Positions 46,114-55,953 are shown, counted from the first letter of the stretch. The stretch is DNA of 64,000 nucleotides from Saccharothrix sp. ALI-22-I (GCF_001984175.1 NZ_MTQP01000054.1:124001-188000), one strand, 5' to 3'. The notes: generated by a model from the letters alone, not told the origin. Translations and numbers: made by a program.

Positions 46114-49100
46114 TCATCCGGTCCGCCTGGACCGCGCCGGCGACTGTATTTGATGGCCGCTGCTCCGCAGACGGCGGGGCTCGGTCGCCTGGAAGTCGAC
46201 CTCGCAGGCATCCCTCTTTTCCGACGGGTCAGCGGATGTCGACCCTGCCGGAGTCCGTGTCGAGTTGTCCGGTGCCGGTGAACACCTCGGTGCCCGGCGT
46301 TCCAGCCGGTCGAGCCTGGCCGCCACGGCGTCGACCTGTGGCATGCCGAGCCGGCGGTAGAGCACCAGAGCCCGCTGCCAGTGCTCACCGGCCGGTTCGC
46401 GTTCGCCGAGTGCGGCGTGGACGTCGCCGATGCCCGCGTGCGCGTGCGCGCGCTCATCGACGTTCCCGCGCCCGTTCTCAGTGGTCAGCGCCTCGTGATA
46501 GAGGTGGAGCGCTTCGGCCCGGTTTCCCGCGGACGCGTGCGCGGCGGCCAGTGCGTTCAGCGCCGCCACGAGCTGCTCGGTGTCGCCGACGGCGCGCGCG
46601 ATTTGCAACGCCGTGTCGAGATGGCGGACTGCCGACTCGTGCTCCCCGGACTGGCGGTACGCGACACCGAGCATGCGGATGGCGGTGCCCTCAAGCGTGC
46701 GGTGACCGGTCTGCCGCGCGATGGTCAGGGCAAGACGTGCGTAGTCCAGTGCCTGTTCCTGCCGCAGGTGCTCGGCGCTGACCTCCGCCAAACCGCACAA
46801 CGCGTTCGCCTCGCTGGTGCGGTTCTCGTTGTCCCGCGCGATGACCAGGGCCTGCTCGAACAGTTCGAACGCTTCGGCGTACCGGCCCAGGATGTACAGG
46901 ACCCGGGCGAGGTTGTTGGTGGCCGGCGCACGCATGCGTTGGTCGCCGAACTCCTGGTACAGGGCCAGCGCGTGGCGGAAGCAGTCCGCCGCTGCGGCCA
47001 GGTCCCCTCGCCGCCAGTTCACCACGCCGATGTTGTTCAACGTGGCGGCCTGCAGCGACCGGTCGCCGACCTGCCGGTACAGGGCCAGCGCCCGCTCCAG
47101 GTGGTCGATGGCCTGCGCGACGAAACCCACCCGGAGCGCCGCGGCGCCGAGCACCCTTCGCGCGTTGGCCTCCGCGGCGACATCGCCGAGAGCCTGGGCG
47201 GCGTGCAGTGCGTGAGTGTGCAGCGCGACGGCGTCGTCGTGGTACCCGCCGATGACGAGGTAGCGCCACACCGTGTCCGACATCTTGACGACGTACTCGG
47301 GACCGCCGTGCTGAGTGGTGGCGAGGAGGTTGACGTGCTCGCCGTCCAACCAGCCGAACGCCGAGTCGTAGCTGTCGAACACCGGTGACTCGGCGTCCGG
47401 CGCGGCGACCTTCGGTCGGCGATCGGCCTCGTGCGGGGCGATGACGTCCATCGCGGCGGACGCGGTGGCGAGGTAGTAGTCGCACAGCCGGGCCAGCGGC
47501 GCGGCTGTGTCGTCGGTGGTGCCGGCCAGCTCGGCGGCGTAGGCGCGCAGCAGGTCGTGCGGCTGGTACCGCCCGCCTGAGGTGCCGTCGACGAGGTGGG
47601 CGCGCACCAGCACGTCGAGCGCCCGGCGGGTCTCCCGCAGCCCGGTCCCGGCCATGGCCGCCATCGCGTGGACGTCCACGTCGTGCCCGTGGTGCAGGCC
47701 GAGCAGCCGGAAGAGCCTGGCCACGGCGGGGTCGAGCCGCCGGTACGACCAGGAGAACACCGCCCGGACCGCGGTGTGCGGGTCGTCGTCCGCGGCCAGC
47801 AGGTCCAGCGCGTCCTGCTGGTCGGCGAGTTCGTCCGCCAACTCGCCGATGGCACGTCCCGGCCGCGATCGGACTATCTCGGCCGCGATCCGCAGCGCCA
47901 ACGGCAACCGCGCGCACCGCTCGACCAGCGCGTCGACGGCCGCCGGTTCGACGTCGGCGCGCGCACCGAGCAGTTCGCGCAACAGGTCGACCGCGTCGGC
48001 CGAGGACAGCCGGTCCAGGCTGATCCGGTGCGCGCCATAGCGTGCGACGAGCCCCGCCAACGAGTCCCGGCTGGTCACCAGCGTGCGACAGGACGAGCCG
48101 GCCGGCAGCAGCGGGCGCACCTGCTCGACGGTGCGGGCGTTGTCCAGCAGGATCAGCATCCTCCGCCGGTCCACGAGGGTGCGGAAGCGTGCCGCGCGTT
48201 CTTCGAGGTCCTCGGGAATCGCCGCGCCGTCCAGGCCGAGCGCGCGCAGGAAGCCGGCCACCGCGTCGGCGGGCGACACCGGTTCGTCGGGACCGTAGCC
48301 GCGGAGGTCCACGTAGAGCTGCCCGTCCGGGAACCGGTCGCGGACCCGGTGCGCCCACCGCACGGCGAGTGCCGTCTTGCCCACGCCCGCGGTGCCGGCC
48401 ACCGCCGAGATCACCACCGGCGCCTCGGCGGACAGCAACCCGTCCAGTTCCGCGAGTTCGGTCTCCCGGCCGACGAACCCCCGCACGTCCACCGGGAGCT
48501 GGGCGGGAACCTCCCGAAGTGCCCGGCGGTCCGGGGTCCGCTCGGGGAGGTCGCCGGCGAGGATGCGACGTTGCAGCTCACGCAGCTCCGCTCCCGGTTC
48601 CACCCCCAGCTCGGAGACGAGCGCGTGCCGTGCCGCCCGATAGACCTCCAACGCCTCCGATCGGCGTCCGGCGCGGTACAGCGCGGTCATCAGCAGCCCG
48701 TGCAGCCGTTCCCGCAACGGGTGCTCCCGCACCAGGTCGGCGAGCTCACCGATGACCGCCTCGTGCAGGCCGCACGCCAGCTCGGCCTCGTAGAGCGACT
48801 CGGCCGCGACCAGTCGGCGTTCGGCGAGCCGCCGTCCCCAGTCGGTGAGCACCGGCGTCTCCGCGTCCGCGAACGGGGTGCCGCGCCACAACGCGAGCGC
48901 GGCGCGCAGCGACTCGATCGCACGCTGCGGCTCCCGCTTCGCGGCCTCGGTACCCACCTTGACGAGCACGTCGAACTGTTCCGCGTCGACCTCGTCCGAC
49001 CGCACCCGCAGCAGATAACCCGTGGCGCCGAACGACAGCCGATCCGGCTCGTCGAGCACACTGCGCAGCCGATGCACGTGAACCTGCAGCTTCTGGCCGA

Positions 49101-49272
49101 CACGCGGGTCCGGCCGGTCACCCCACAGCGTGTCCGTCAGCACGTCCACCGGCACCGGCTGGTTGACCCGCGCCAACAGCACACCGAACAGCGTTCGCTG
49201 CAGCCGCCCGGACAGCACCTCGACCCGGCCGCCGCACCGGACCTCCACCGGCCCCAACACCCGAAACTCCAT
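46114..49272 (-). CDS. SARP-type regulator with NB-ARC and TPR domains (AfsR-like)
   Basis: 1052 residues from the ATG at 49272 with GGGGGGA upstream. Order: winged-helix DNA-binding domain (about 1-92, FRVLGPVEV...), bacterial transcription-activator BTAD helices (about 95-245), NB-ARC ATPase with P-loop GTAGVGKT (293-300) and RRMLILLDNA Walker B, then TPR repeats (about 690-1010). AfsR-like proteins activate secondary metabolism in response to phosphorylation. The nearest secondary-metabolite-like locus is the bacteriocin set that starts 370 bases away on the other strand. The stop overlaps an ATG of the DsbA-like gene. Confidence 0.94.
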   Translation of the reverse strand: MEFRVLGPVEVRCGGRVEVLSGRLQRTLFGVLLARVNQPVPVDVLTDTLWGDRPDPRVGQKLQVHVHRLRSVLDEPDRLSFGATGYLLRVRSDEVDAEQFDVLVKVGTEAAKREPQRAIESLRAALALWRGTPFADAETPVLTDWGRRLAERRLVAAESLYEAELACGLHEAVIGELADLVREHPLRERLHGLLMTALYRAGRRSEALEVYRAARHALVSELGVEPGAELRELQRRILAGDLPERTPDRRALREVPAQLPVDVRGFVGRETELAELDGLLSAEAPVVISAVAGTAGVGKTALAVRWAHRVRDRFPDGQLYVDLRGYGPDEPVSPADAVAGFLRALGLDGAAIPEDLEERAARFRTLVDRRRMLILLDNARTVEQVRPLLPAGSSCRTLVTSRDSLAGLVARYGAHRISLDRLSSADAVDLLRELLGARADVEPAAVDALVERCARLPLALRIAAEIVRSRPGRAIGELADELADQQDALDLLAADDDPHTAVRAVFSWSYRRLDPAVARLFRLLGLHHGHDVDVHAMAAMAGTGLRETRRALDVLVRAHLVDGTSGGRYQPHDLLRAYAAELAGTTDDTAAPLARLCDYYLATASAAMDVIAPHEADRRPKVAAPDAESPVFDSYDSAFGWLDGEHVNLLATTQHGGPEYVVKMSDTVWRYLVIGGYHDDAVALHTHALHAAQALGDVAAEANARRVLGAAALRVGFVAQAIDHLERALALYRQVGDRSLQAATLNNIGVVNWRRGDLAAAADCFRHALALYQEFGDQRMRAPATNNLARVLYILGRYAEAFELFEQALVIARDNENRTSEANALCGLAEVSAEHLRQEQALDYARLALTIARQTGHRTLEGTAIRMLGVAYRQSGEHESAVRHLDTALQIARAVGDTEQLVAALNALAAAHASAGNRAEALHLYHEALTTENGRGNVDERAHAHAGIGDVHAALGEREPAGEHWQRALVLYRRLGMPQVDAVAARLDRLERRAPRCSPAPDNSTRTPAGSTSADPSEKRDACEVDFQATEPRRLRSSGHQIQSPARSRRTG

Positions 49273-49643
49273 ACGTCCCCCCGACGCCTTCGACCAACCA
49301 CCCCAGTCTCGCGAGCCGGCGCTCCCCCGCAGGAAGTCGGGAGAAAGCGCCGCCACGATCCCGGTCGAGCCGACTGGACCGCATCGTGACATCGCGGCCC
49401 GGCCGGGCTTGTCAGGTGTTCACCGGACATCGCAGGAGCCGCGGCCCACGGACCGAGGAGGCTCGACCACCTCGACCCACCAGGTGGGGGCACTCTCCGG
49501 ATACCGCTTTCATCGTGATGACAGCGCGCCGAAAGCGCGAGCCGGACTCTTGAGCGGCGAGGGCAGGAGAGCGCTTCGAACACCCCACCTCCTGCCCCGC
49601 CCAGGCCTCCAGCACACGGAGCCCTCAAGAGGAAAGGTGATTC
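49273..49643. promoter_or_regulatory. Divergent intergenic region between the SARP and bacteriocin genes
   Basis: 371 bases with no coding gene I can support. It holds an inverted repeat CCACCT (49467-49472)/AGGTGG (49482-49487) and a ribosome site (AGGAAAGG, 49629-49637) before the bacteriocin ATG. No convincing -35/-10 pair or SARP-type heptamer repeats could be picked out by eye. Confidence 0.35.
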
Positions 49644-49985
49644 ATGAAGCACACTTTGCGGCTGCGCGTCGCCATTGCGGCGGTTGCCGGCTTCACCGCA
49701 CTGGGGGGCGCATCCCCGGCGTTCGCGTACGGCTCCGACACCACCGGCTCGACGGCGACCGGCAACAGCACCGGCGCCTGGACCGTCAAGGACACCCTGT
49801 GCGACTCCGAGGGCGCCTACGGCAACTTCATCGAGAAGAACCACACAGGCGTCCAGCGGAAGAACAACAACTCCGGCTGCACCACGACCGTGTCGGGTGA
49901 CATCGGCAACGCCATCACGAGCGTCCAGGCGTGCCGCGACGTCACGGCAGCCAAGGACAACTGCGGCGGCTGGAACGAGTGGTAA
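49644..49985 (+). CDS. Lactococcin 972-type bacteriocin precursor
   Basis: 113 residues. A signal peptide (MKHTLRLRV, hydrophobic core, PAFA cleavage near residue 28) precedes a mature part of about 85 residues that is Gly/Ser/Thr/Asn-rich with four cysteines (in DTLCDSEG, NSGCTTT, QACRD, DNCGG) and ends in GGWNEW. Length, secretion signal and context match lactococcin-972 bacteriocins, which block septum formation by binding lipid II. It would act outside the cell against related bacteria. It is the first gene of the unit with the ABC ATPase and membrane protein downstream. Confidence 0.85.
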   Translation: MKHTLRLRVAIAAVAGFTALGGASPAFAYGSDTTGSTATGNSTGAWTVKDTLCDSEGAYGNFIEKNHTGVQRKNNNSGCTTTVSGDIGNAITSVQACRDVTAAKDNCGGWNEW

Positions 49986-50065
49986 CCAACCGCGGCGACC
50001 GCGGCCCCGCCTCTGTGATCCACCGCAGAGGCGGGACCGCCCCGGGTGTGAGGCAGGGGATCGAC

Positions 50066-50752
50066 GTGAACACGCACCACGCGCTCCGGGTCGACGGGAT
50101 CGGCTACCGCGTCGGCGACCGGCAGCTCTTCGAGGACTTGAGCCTGACGCTGCGACCCGGCGAATCCATCGCTGTCGTGGGGCCGAGCGGAACGGGCAAG
50201 AGCAGCCTGTTGTCCCTGGCGCTCGGCCTGATCAAGCCTCAGTCCGGAACCATCGAAGTCGACGGTCGGGACATCACCGCACTCGGCAGGAGAGACCTCG
50301 CCAAGCTGCGGGCCGAATCGGTCGGAATGGTCTTCCAGTTCGCCGAACTGCTCCCGGAACTCAGCCCCGCGGAGAACGTGGCTCTCGCCGCGCTGCTCGC
50401 CGACCGGTCCGGACCCGAGCTCGACACGGAGGTGACCCGGCTGCTCGGCGAACTCGGCGTTCCACAGTCCACCTCGGTCAGCACGCTCTCCGGCGGCGAG
50501 CGCCAGCGCACCGCGGTAGCGCGGGCGCTGATCAATCGTCCGCGGTTGCTGTTGGCCGACGAGCCGACGGGATCGCTTGACGAGAAGAACCGCGATCTGG
50601 TCGCCGACATGCTGTTCGAACTACCGGAGCGCTACGGCTGCGGCCTGCTGGTCGTCACTCACGACGGGGCGGTGGCCCGACGCGCCGACCACGTGCTCAC
50701 CGTCAGCGGCCGCGACCTGGTGCCATGGGCTGGTTCCGGGGGTAGGCGGTGA
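50066..50752 (+). CDS. ABC transporter ATP-binding protein of the bacteriocin locus
   Basis: 228 residues from the GTG at 50066 (AGGGGA five bases upstream). LolD/MacB-like type: Walker A GPSGTGKSS, Q-loop in VFQFAELLPELSP, signature LSGGERQRTAVARAL, Walker B LLLADEPTGSLD, switch His in VVTHDGAV. It overlaps the membrane-protein gene by GTGA (50749-50752). Together these usually confer immunity to, or export of, lactococcin-972-type bacteriocins. Confidence 0.93.
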   Translation: MNTHHALRVDGIGYRVGDRQLFEDLSLTLRPGESIAVVGPSGTGKSSLLSLALGLIKPQSGTIEVDGRDITALGRRDLAKLRAESVGMVFQFAELLPELSPAENVALAALLADRSGPELDTEVTRLLGELGVPQSTSVSTLSGGERQRTAVARALINRPRLLLADEPTGSLDEKNRDLVADMLFELPERYGCGLLVVTHDGAVARRADHVLTVSGRDLVPWAGSGGRR

Positions 50753-53001
50753 GTCGACAACTGCGCTCCCGGCTGCTGGGGATAGGCCGCGCGGCCGGAA
50801 CCAGGTCCGAGTCCGGCGGCATCCGATTCTTCGCTCTCGCTCTGGCGAGCCTTTCGCTGGCCTTGGCAGTGGCCGCGGTGATCGCGGCACTCGCGGTCGA
50901 GACGTCCAGAGCGGGTCGTATGTCCGACGGCCACCTGGTACCGGCCGGACCGTCGACTCCTCCGGAATCGACGGCGCTGGTCAAGTTGGCGATCGACCAC
51001 CTCCAAGAAGGCCGGCAGTACATCGTCGTCTTCGTCTCGCCAGTCGGTGACGAGGCTCCCCTTCCTCCCGGACTCGGCCAATGGCCGGAGCGGGGCACCG
51101 CCGTGGTCTCACCCGAACTGCTTCGGGAAGGAACCGGACAGGGGATATCCGGACGCTACGGCGACATCGTCGGCACGATCGGCGAAGCCGGCCTGGCCGA
51201 TGCGACGGAGCTGCTCGCCTACGTCCGACCGGCACAAGACCTCGTCCCCACCGAGAACAACGGCATCGTCGCGGTCTCCGGTTTCGGCGCCCCCGGTCCC
51301 GCGGTGCCCGGCCAGAACGTCCATTGGCTGCTGGCGGACCAGGACTTCTTCGACGGCACCTTGGTGGCACTGCTCGTCGTATTGGGCGTGGTCCCTTCCC
51401 TGCTGCTGGCCCTGGTGGCTTCCAGAGTCGCTTCACACTCCCGGGACCGACGCGACGCTCTGATCACGGCCCTGGGCGGTCGTGTCCCACACCGCCTGTG
51501 GATCGCCGTCGGTGAGGCGTGGGGACCGGTCTTACTGGGAGCACTCGGGGCACTCGCCGTGATCGGTTGGTTCGCCATCGCCGACCGGCGCTTGCCGATC
51601 GTGGACTACATCGTCCCCACGGCGGACATTCGCAGCCAGTGGTGGGCGTTCGGGCTCTGCTCGGTAGCAGCCGCCGCGTTCGTGCTGTGCGCAGCAGTCC
51701 TGCAGAGCGCGATCAGCGAATTCGGCCTCAGCGGCAACCGACCGCTGCGGGAACTCGCCGGACGCACGCGCACGATGCGGGTCCGCCTGTTCCCGTGCTT
51801 CGTCCTCCTCACCGTCTGGGGGCCGTCTCTGTTCTCCCCTCAGCAGCCCATGCACGTGCTCACCGGCTACGCGGGTCTGCTCGGCACCGTCTTGACCATG
51901 CCCACCGCGATCGGCGTCGGCGTCGGGGCGTTGGGGCGCGCGTTGGCCCGGTCGGGACACCTCCGCGGACGGCCGGCACTGCTCACATCCGGACGCCGGA
52001 TGGCGCACCGCCCCGAGGCGGTTGCCCGGCAGGTGTTCGGGGTGTGCGCCTGCATCCTCTTCTTGTTGTTCGCCCTCACCATGCAGAGCAACTTCGCCGG
52101 CAATGCCGGGGACGCCAACGCGTTCATGGAAGAGCACGGCTACTCGTTGGTGGAAGTGCATCCCCGCGGTCAGGCCACCCCTGCTGAAGTGGACGAATTC
52201 GTAGCGGCCGTCCCCAACGGCATCGAGGTGGTCGCCTTCACCCAATCGACCACCGAAAGCGGCGACCCCGGATTTCCCATCACGCACATCCGCGTGACCG
52301 GCACCTGCTCGGCTCTGGCATCGCTGACGTTGCCGTGCTCCACGGAGCCGCAGGCAGAGCAGGACGACCCCGCGCACAGTGCGCTCGCCGCGTGGTTGCG
52401 CTCGACCGGCAGTGGGAGGGAACCAGTGCTGACCGTGGCCTCGGGAACCCCGTCGTCAACCCTGGTGGAAGGGTCTGTCTCCTTGCTGGCCTTCACCACC
52501 AACGGTGACGACATCGCGGCGGGCGTCCTGAACAACGCCGGGGTCGCCTTCCCGTACGGTGTGGCGACCAGTGTGCCGGGAGAATCCTGGTACATCGGGG
52601 CCGTGCCGCCGTTGGAGCAGTCGGGTTGGATCGCCTTGATCGGCGGATTCGGACTCGCCGTCCTCATCCTCGCCACCGGGCTGGGGCTCGCCGGGGAATT
52701 CCTCCGTTTCGGCAGGGCGATCGCGCCCGTGAGCGTCCTCACCGGAAACCGCCGGATCTACTGGCGCGCTTCAGCGCTCGTCTCACTGCTGCCGTTGACA
52801 GCAGCGGTCGCGGGCGGCCTCTCGGTCGGGTATTTCATGGTGCGCCCCATGGCCACGACCGACCTGAACCTCATCACGCCGGCTTTCATCGCGATCTGCT
52901 GCACGGCGGCGCTCGTCGCCGGAATCGTCATGTGGCTGTGGTCGGCAGCGGCGGCCGTCAGCTCAGCTGATCGTTGGCGGCCCGGGCGGGGCGACGACTG
53001 A
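50749..53001 (+). CDS. Bacteriocin-associated integral membrane protein (MacB/FtsX-like)
   Basis: 750 residues. About ten hydrophobic segments: one at the N-terminus (FFALALASLSLALAVAAVIA), three around 205-310, others near 345-390 and 420, and three at the end, with a large extracytoplasmic loop between, as in FtsX/MacB permeases. TIGR01654-type bacteriocin-associated proteins have this size and neighbourhood. It pairs with the ATPase upstream. A TTA codon at 51532-51534 implies bldA-dependent expression of the locus. Confidence 0.88.
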   Translation: MSRQLRSRLLGIGRAAGTRSESGGIRFFALALASLSLALAVAAVIAALAVETSRAGRMSDGHLVPAGPSTPPESTALVKLAIDHLQEGRQYIVVFVSPVGDEAPLPPGLGQWPERGTAVVSPELLREGTGQGISGRYGDIVGTIGEAGLADATELLAYVRPAQDLVPTENNGIVAVSGFGAPGPAVPGQNVHWLLADQDFFDGTLVALLVVLGVVPSLLLALVASRVASHSRDRRDALITALGGRVPHRLWIAVGEAWGPVLLGALGALAVIGWFAIADRRLPIVDYIVPTADIRSQWWAFGLCSVAAAAFVLCAAVLQSAISEFGLSGNRPLRELAGRTRTMRVRLFPCFVLLTVWGPSLFSPQQPMHVLTGYAGLLGTVLTMPTAIGVGVGALGRALARSGHLRGRPALLTSGRRMAHRPEAVARQVFGVCACILFLLFALTMQSNFAGNAGDANAFMEEHGYSLVEVHPRGQATPAEVDEFVAAVPNGIEVVAFTQSTTESGDPGFPITHIRVTGTCSALASLTLPCSTEPQAEQDDPAHSALAAWLRSTGSGREPVLTVASGTPSSTLVEGSVSLLAFTTNGDDIAAGVLNNAGVAFPYGVATSVPGESWYIGAVPPLEQSGWIALIGGFGLAVLILATGLGLAGEFLRFGRAIAPVSVLTGNRRIYWRASALVSLLPLTAAVAGGLSVGYFMVRPMATTDLNLITPAFIAICCTAALVAGIVMWLWSAAAAVSSADRWRPGRGDD

Positions 53002-53043
53002 GCGGCTGCGGTGTCGGCGGTGTCCGTGATGTCCGGTGAGGCC

Positions 53044-53712
53044 TTACAGCGAGGCCTCGTTGAGTTCGGCCAGCGTGATGACACCGTCGTCGATCGCTCG
53101 GGTGACCAGTTCGCTCTTGGTGCGGGCGGCCCGCCCGACGTTGGCGTACTTCACCCGCACCCGGGCGACGTGGGTGTCGACGGTCTTGACGGTGATGTGG
53201 AGTTTCGCGGCGACGAGTTCCTTGGAAGAGGAGGCGAACCATGCTCGCAAGACCTCGGTCTCCCGTGGGGACAGGCGCGGCCGGTCCGGGGTGTCGTCGG
53301 CGAGGAGCGCGCCGGACAGCGACGGCGCGGTGTACGCCCGGCCCTCGGCCGCGGCCCTGATGGCGGGCACGAGGTGCTCCGGCCCTTCGCGCTTGGTCAG
53401 GTACGCGAGCGCGCCGAGGTCGATGCACTTGATCGCGGTGGCGTTGTCGGCGTGCTGGGAGTACACGACCACGCGTCGTCCGCTGTCGACCAGGCGGCGG
53501 AGCTCGCCGAAGTCCGGTTTGCGGGGCACCAGTTCCAGGTCGAAGATCACCACGTCGGCCTCGGCGCCCGGACCGGTCCACACCTCGGCGAGCCGGTCAC
53601 CGGCGTCGATGAGGCCGATGGGCGGGTCGGCTTGCTCGCACCAGTACCGCACGCCCGCCGCGATCGCCGCATGATCGTCCACGATCACCGCCGTGATCAG
53701 CTCGGCTGCCAT
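53044..53712 (-). CDS. NarL/LuxR-type response regulator
   Basis: 222 residues from the ATG at 53712, inside the end of the upstream kinase-like gene (16-base overlap). Receiver: acidic pair in AVIVDDHAAI, phospho-acceptor Asp in VVIFDLEL, Lys in AYLTKREG. The output is a LuxR helix-turn-helix (LSPRETEVLRAWFASSSKEL, then LHITVKTVDTHVARV). It is the last gene of a kinase, degenerate-kinase and regulator operon, and is convergent with the bacteriocin operon 42 bases away, making that locus a candidate target. Confidence 0.93.
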   Translation of the reverse strand: MAAELITAVIVDDHAAIAAGVRYWCEQADPPIGLIDAGDRLAEVWTGPGAEADVVIFDLELVPRKPDFGELRRLVDSGRRVVVYSQHADNATAIKCIDLGALAYLTKREGPEHLVPAIRAAAEGRAYTAPSLSGALLADDTPDRPRLSPRETEVLRAWFASSSKELVAAKLHITVKTVDTHVARVRVKYANVGRAARTKSELVTRAIDDGVITLAELNEASL

Positions 53713-54797
53713 TGGGCCTCCATCCAGACCGTCCCGTCGCTGCCGAAGGTCTCGACCCGCACGTCCGGTGTCGCCGGCGTCGGCACGGTCAGCTCGTCGC
53801 AGTCCGCGACCACGCTGACCGACACCAGGTCGGTGCTGCCGACCACGGTGACCCGCGCCCACGAACCGGCCGTCGCGAGTGCGGTGAGTGCGGCGTCGGT
53901 GAGGTCGCGCCGGACGGCCACCGGTGGCACGGGCCACTGGCCACGCGCGTCCAGCTCGACCTCCAGCCCCTTGCGGTCGGCGACGTCCACGCAGTGGCGC
54001 AGCTCGTGCAGCAGCGGGTTCTCGACGGTGTCCGTCTCCGCGAACAGCCGGCGCATCCGGGCCGCCTCGATCGCACAACTTCGCTGCACCGCAGGGTCCG
54101 ACGGCGCGAGCGAACCGTCGGCGAGTCCGGCCAGCAGCGGCACAGTCGTGCCGGCGAGTTCGGTGAACCGCTGCGTGCGGCGGCGGTGCGCGGCGACCGC
54201 GACGGCCTCCGCGGTGCTCACCCGTTCGAGCTCCCGGGTGGCCCTGGACGCCTCCGCGGCGATCCGGCCCAGCACGGCCGCCACCACGGCCACGCACAGC
54301 GGGAGGCCGAACACGGTCACCGAACCGGTGGCGAACCGAGCCAGCGTGCCCCGGCTCACCTCGTGGAACAGCAGCAGGTTCGCCAGCGCGAGCAGTTCGT
54401 GCGTCACCAGGAATGCCATCGACGTCCTGAACGGACGATCGAGCAGGACCGCCACGCCGACCCAGCCGGCCGCCCCGAACAACCAGTCCACGGTGGTCGA
54501 CGTCCTGCCGTCCGGCAGGGTCAGGTATGACAGCGCGGACGCGGCGAGCACAACGGCGATGGCCGGCCGGCGCAGGAGCCCCCACGGTCGCCGCCGCACG
54601 ACCAGCACCGCTTCGGTGGCCAGCACCGCGGTCAGCGCCACGAACGCGCCGACCTGGGCCGCCGGCACGTCGTGGGAGTCCAGGTGCCGCAACAGGTTGA
54701 TCAGGCCCAGCACGTCCACGGTCAGCACGGCCATGAGCAGCGTGGCGATCCGCAGCCCGCGCTGTAGCTGCGCCCGGGTCTCGTCGTCGTCACTCAC
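53697..54797 (-). CDS. Degenerate (pseudo) histidine-kinase-like membrane protein
   Basis: 366 residues from a GTG at 54797 that overlaps the stop of the upstream kinase. Five or six hydrophobic segments cover residues 15-185. The C-terminal region resembles a HisKA_3/HATPase pair but lacks a convincing phospho-accepting His context; where the N-box Asn is expected it reads LTDAALTALATAG, and the G2 box is missing. It probably modulates the true kinase encoded by the gene before it rather than phosphorylating the regulator. Confidence 0.75.
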   Translation of the reverse strand: MSDDDETRAQLQRGLRIATLLMAVLTVDVLGLINLLRHLDSHDVPAAQVGAFVALTAVLATEAVLVVRRRPWGLLRRPAIAVVLAASALSYLTLPDGRTSTTVDWLFGAAGWVGVAVLLDRPFRTSMAFLVTHELLALANLLLFHEVSRGTLARFATGSVTVFGLPLCVAVVAAVLGRIAAEASRATRELERVSTAEAVAVAAHRRRTQRFTELAGTTVPLLAGLADGSLAPSDPAVQRSCAIEAARMRRLFAETDTVENPLLHELRHCVDVADRKGLEVELDARGQWPVPPVAVRRDLTDAALTALATAGSWARVTVVGSTDLVSVSVVADCDELTVPTPATPDVRVETFGSDGTVWMEAQWQPS

Positions 54798-55905
54798 CGT
54801 CGGCCCGCCATTCCAACCGCACTACCGTGCCCGTCCCTTCGGCGGAGGTGATCGTGGCCGTGCCGCCGATCCGCTCCATCCGGCCGTGCACGGACTCCCG
54901 CAACCCGCGGCGGGAAACGCCGGTCGCGCCATCGACGGCGAATCCCTTTCCCTCGTCGACGATCTCGACTCGCAGCGCGCTCGTATCGCCGTGCAGCCGG
55001 ACTGTCGCGCGGTCCGTTCCGGCGTGGCGGCGAACGTTGTTGAGCGCCTCCTGAACCGCGCCGGCGATCGCACTGGCCACGTCGAACGGCAACGGCAGCC
55101 GCGACGAACCCTCGATCACGACGGTCAGATGACCGGCGTCGAGGTCGGCACGCAGCAGAGTGACGAGATCGGCCTGCGAAGGTGTCTCCTCGCCCGCGGA
55201 AGAACGCAGCCGGGCCAGGTCACGCCGCGCCTGCGGAGCCAGCCAACCCGCACCCGGCGGCACCTGCCCGGTACCGACCATCAGCAGCGTGGTGGCCGCG
55301 GTGTCGTGCAGCGAGTTCGCGAGCTCACGCTCCTCCGACCGCACGGCCGCCGCCACCGCCGACTCCCGTCGTACCCTCATCGCCTCGGCAGCCATGCGGT
55401 CGGCGCGCTCGGCCGCGCGTGTGACGAGCACCCATGCCGCCCTGGACATGGCGGCCATCGCGAGCATCCACGCCTGCACCGCGTTCACGGGCAGACCGGC
55501 CGCGGTGAAGATGGCGATCATGCCCCCACCGGCCACCAGCGCGGCGACAGCGCCGGTCACCGGCGTGGTGTGCCACTGCCAGGTAATGCACGCGAAGGTC
55601 ACCAGGAGCCGGAGCCACCCGAAGTTGGTCACCGCCACCGCGTCGGTCCAGTACACGCTCAGGCACAAACCCAGCAGGACCGCCACATCGACGGCGACCG
55701 GGACGGCACCGCCCCGGTGCAGCCACCACCCGAACGCGCACGTCCAGACCACGGCGGCGGCAACGACCAGCGCCGTGCCCGCGAACCCCTCGGACGAGGT
55801 TCTGAGCAGGGCAATCGCCGCGATGGGCGGTAGGATCGCGAGGCGCACGGCGACGGCGTAGCGGCGGCCGAACCTCCCCAACAACCGCACGGCTTCGCCC
55901 GTCAC
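54790..55905 (-). CDS. NarL-type sensor histidine kinase
   Basis: 371 residues from a GTG at 55905 with GAGAGGTGA upstream. About five membrane helices (20-160) lead into a HisKA_3 domain with ERELANSLHDTAATTLLM (phospho-accepting His about 205) and an HATPase domain with QEALNNVRRHA, EIVDEGKGFA and the G2-type RRGLRESVHGRM. It would phosphorylate the regulator at 53044. The signal is unknown, but the bacteriocin locus next door suggests envelope or lipid II stress. Confidence 0.9.
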   Translation of the reverse strand: MTGEAVRLLGRFGRRYAVAVRLAILPPIAAIALLRTSSEGFAGTALVVAAAVVWTCAFGWWLHRGGAVPVAVDVAVLLGLCLSVYWTDAVAVTNFGWLRLLVTFACITWQWHTTPVTGAVAALVAGGGMIAIFTAAGLPVNAVQAWMLAMAAMSRAAWVLVTRAAERADRMAAEAMRVRRESAVAAAVRSEERELANSLHDTAATTLLMVGTGQVPPGAGWLAPQARRDLARLRSSAGEETPSQADLVTLLRADLDAGHLTVVIEGSSRLPLPFDVASAIAGAVQEALNNVRRHAGTDRATVRLHGDTSALRVEIVDEGKGFAVDGATGVSRRGLRESVHGRMERIGGTATITSAEGTGTVVRLEWRADGE

Positions 55906-55953
55906 CCGTCACCTCTCGGTCCGCGATTCGGTCGAACGTGCGGCAACACGCCA

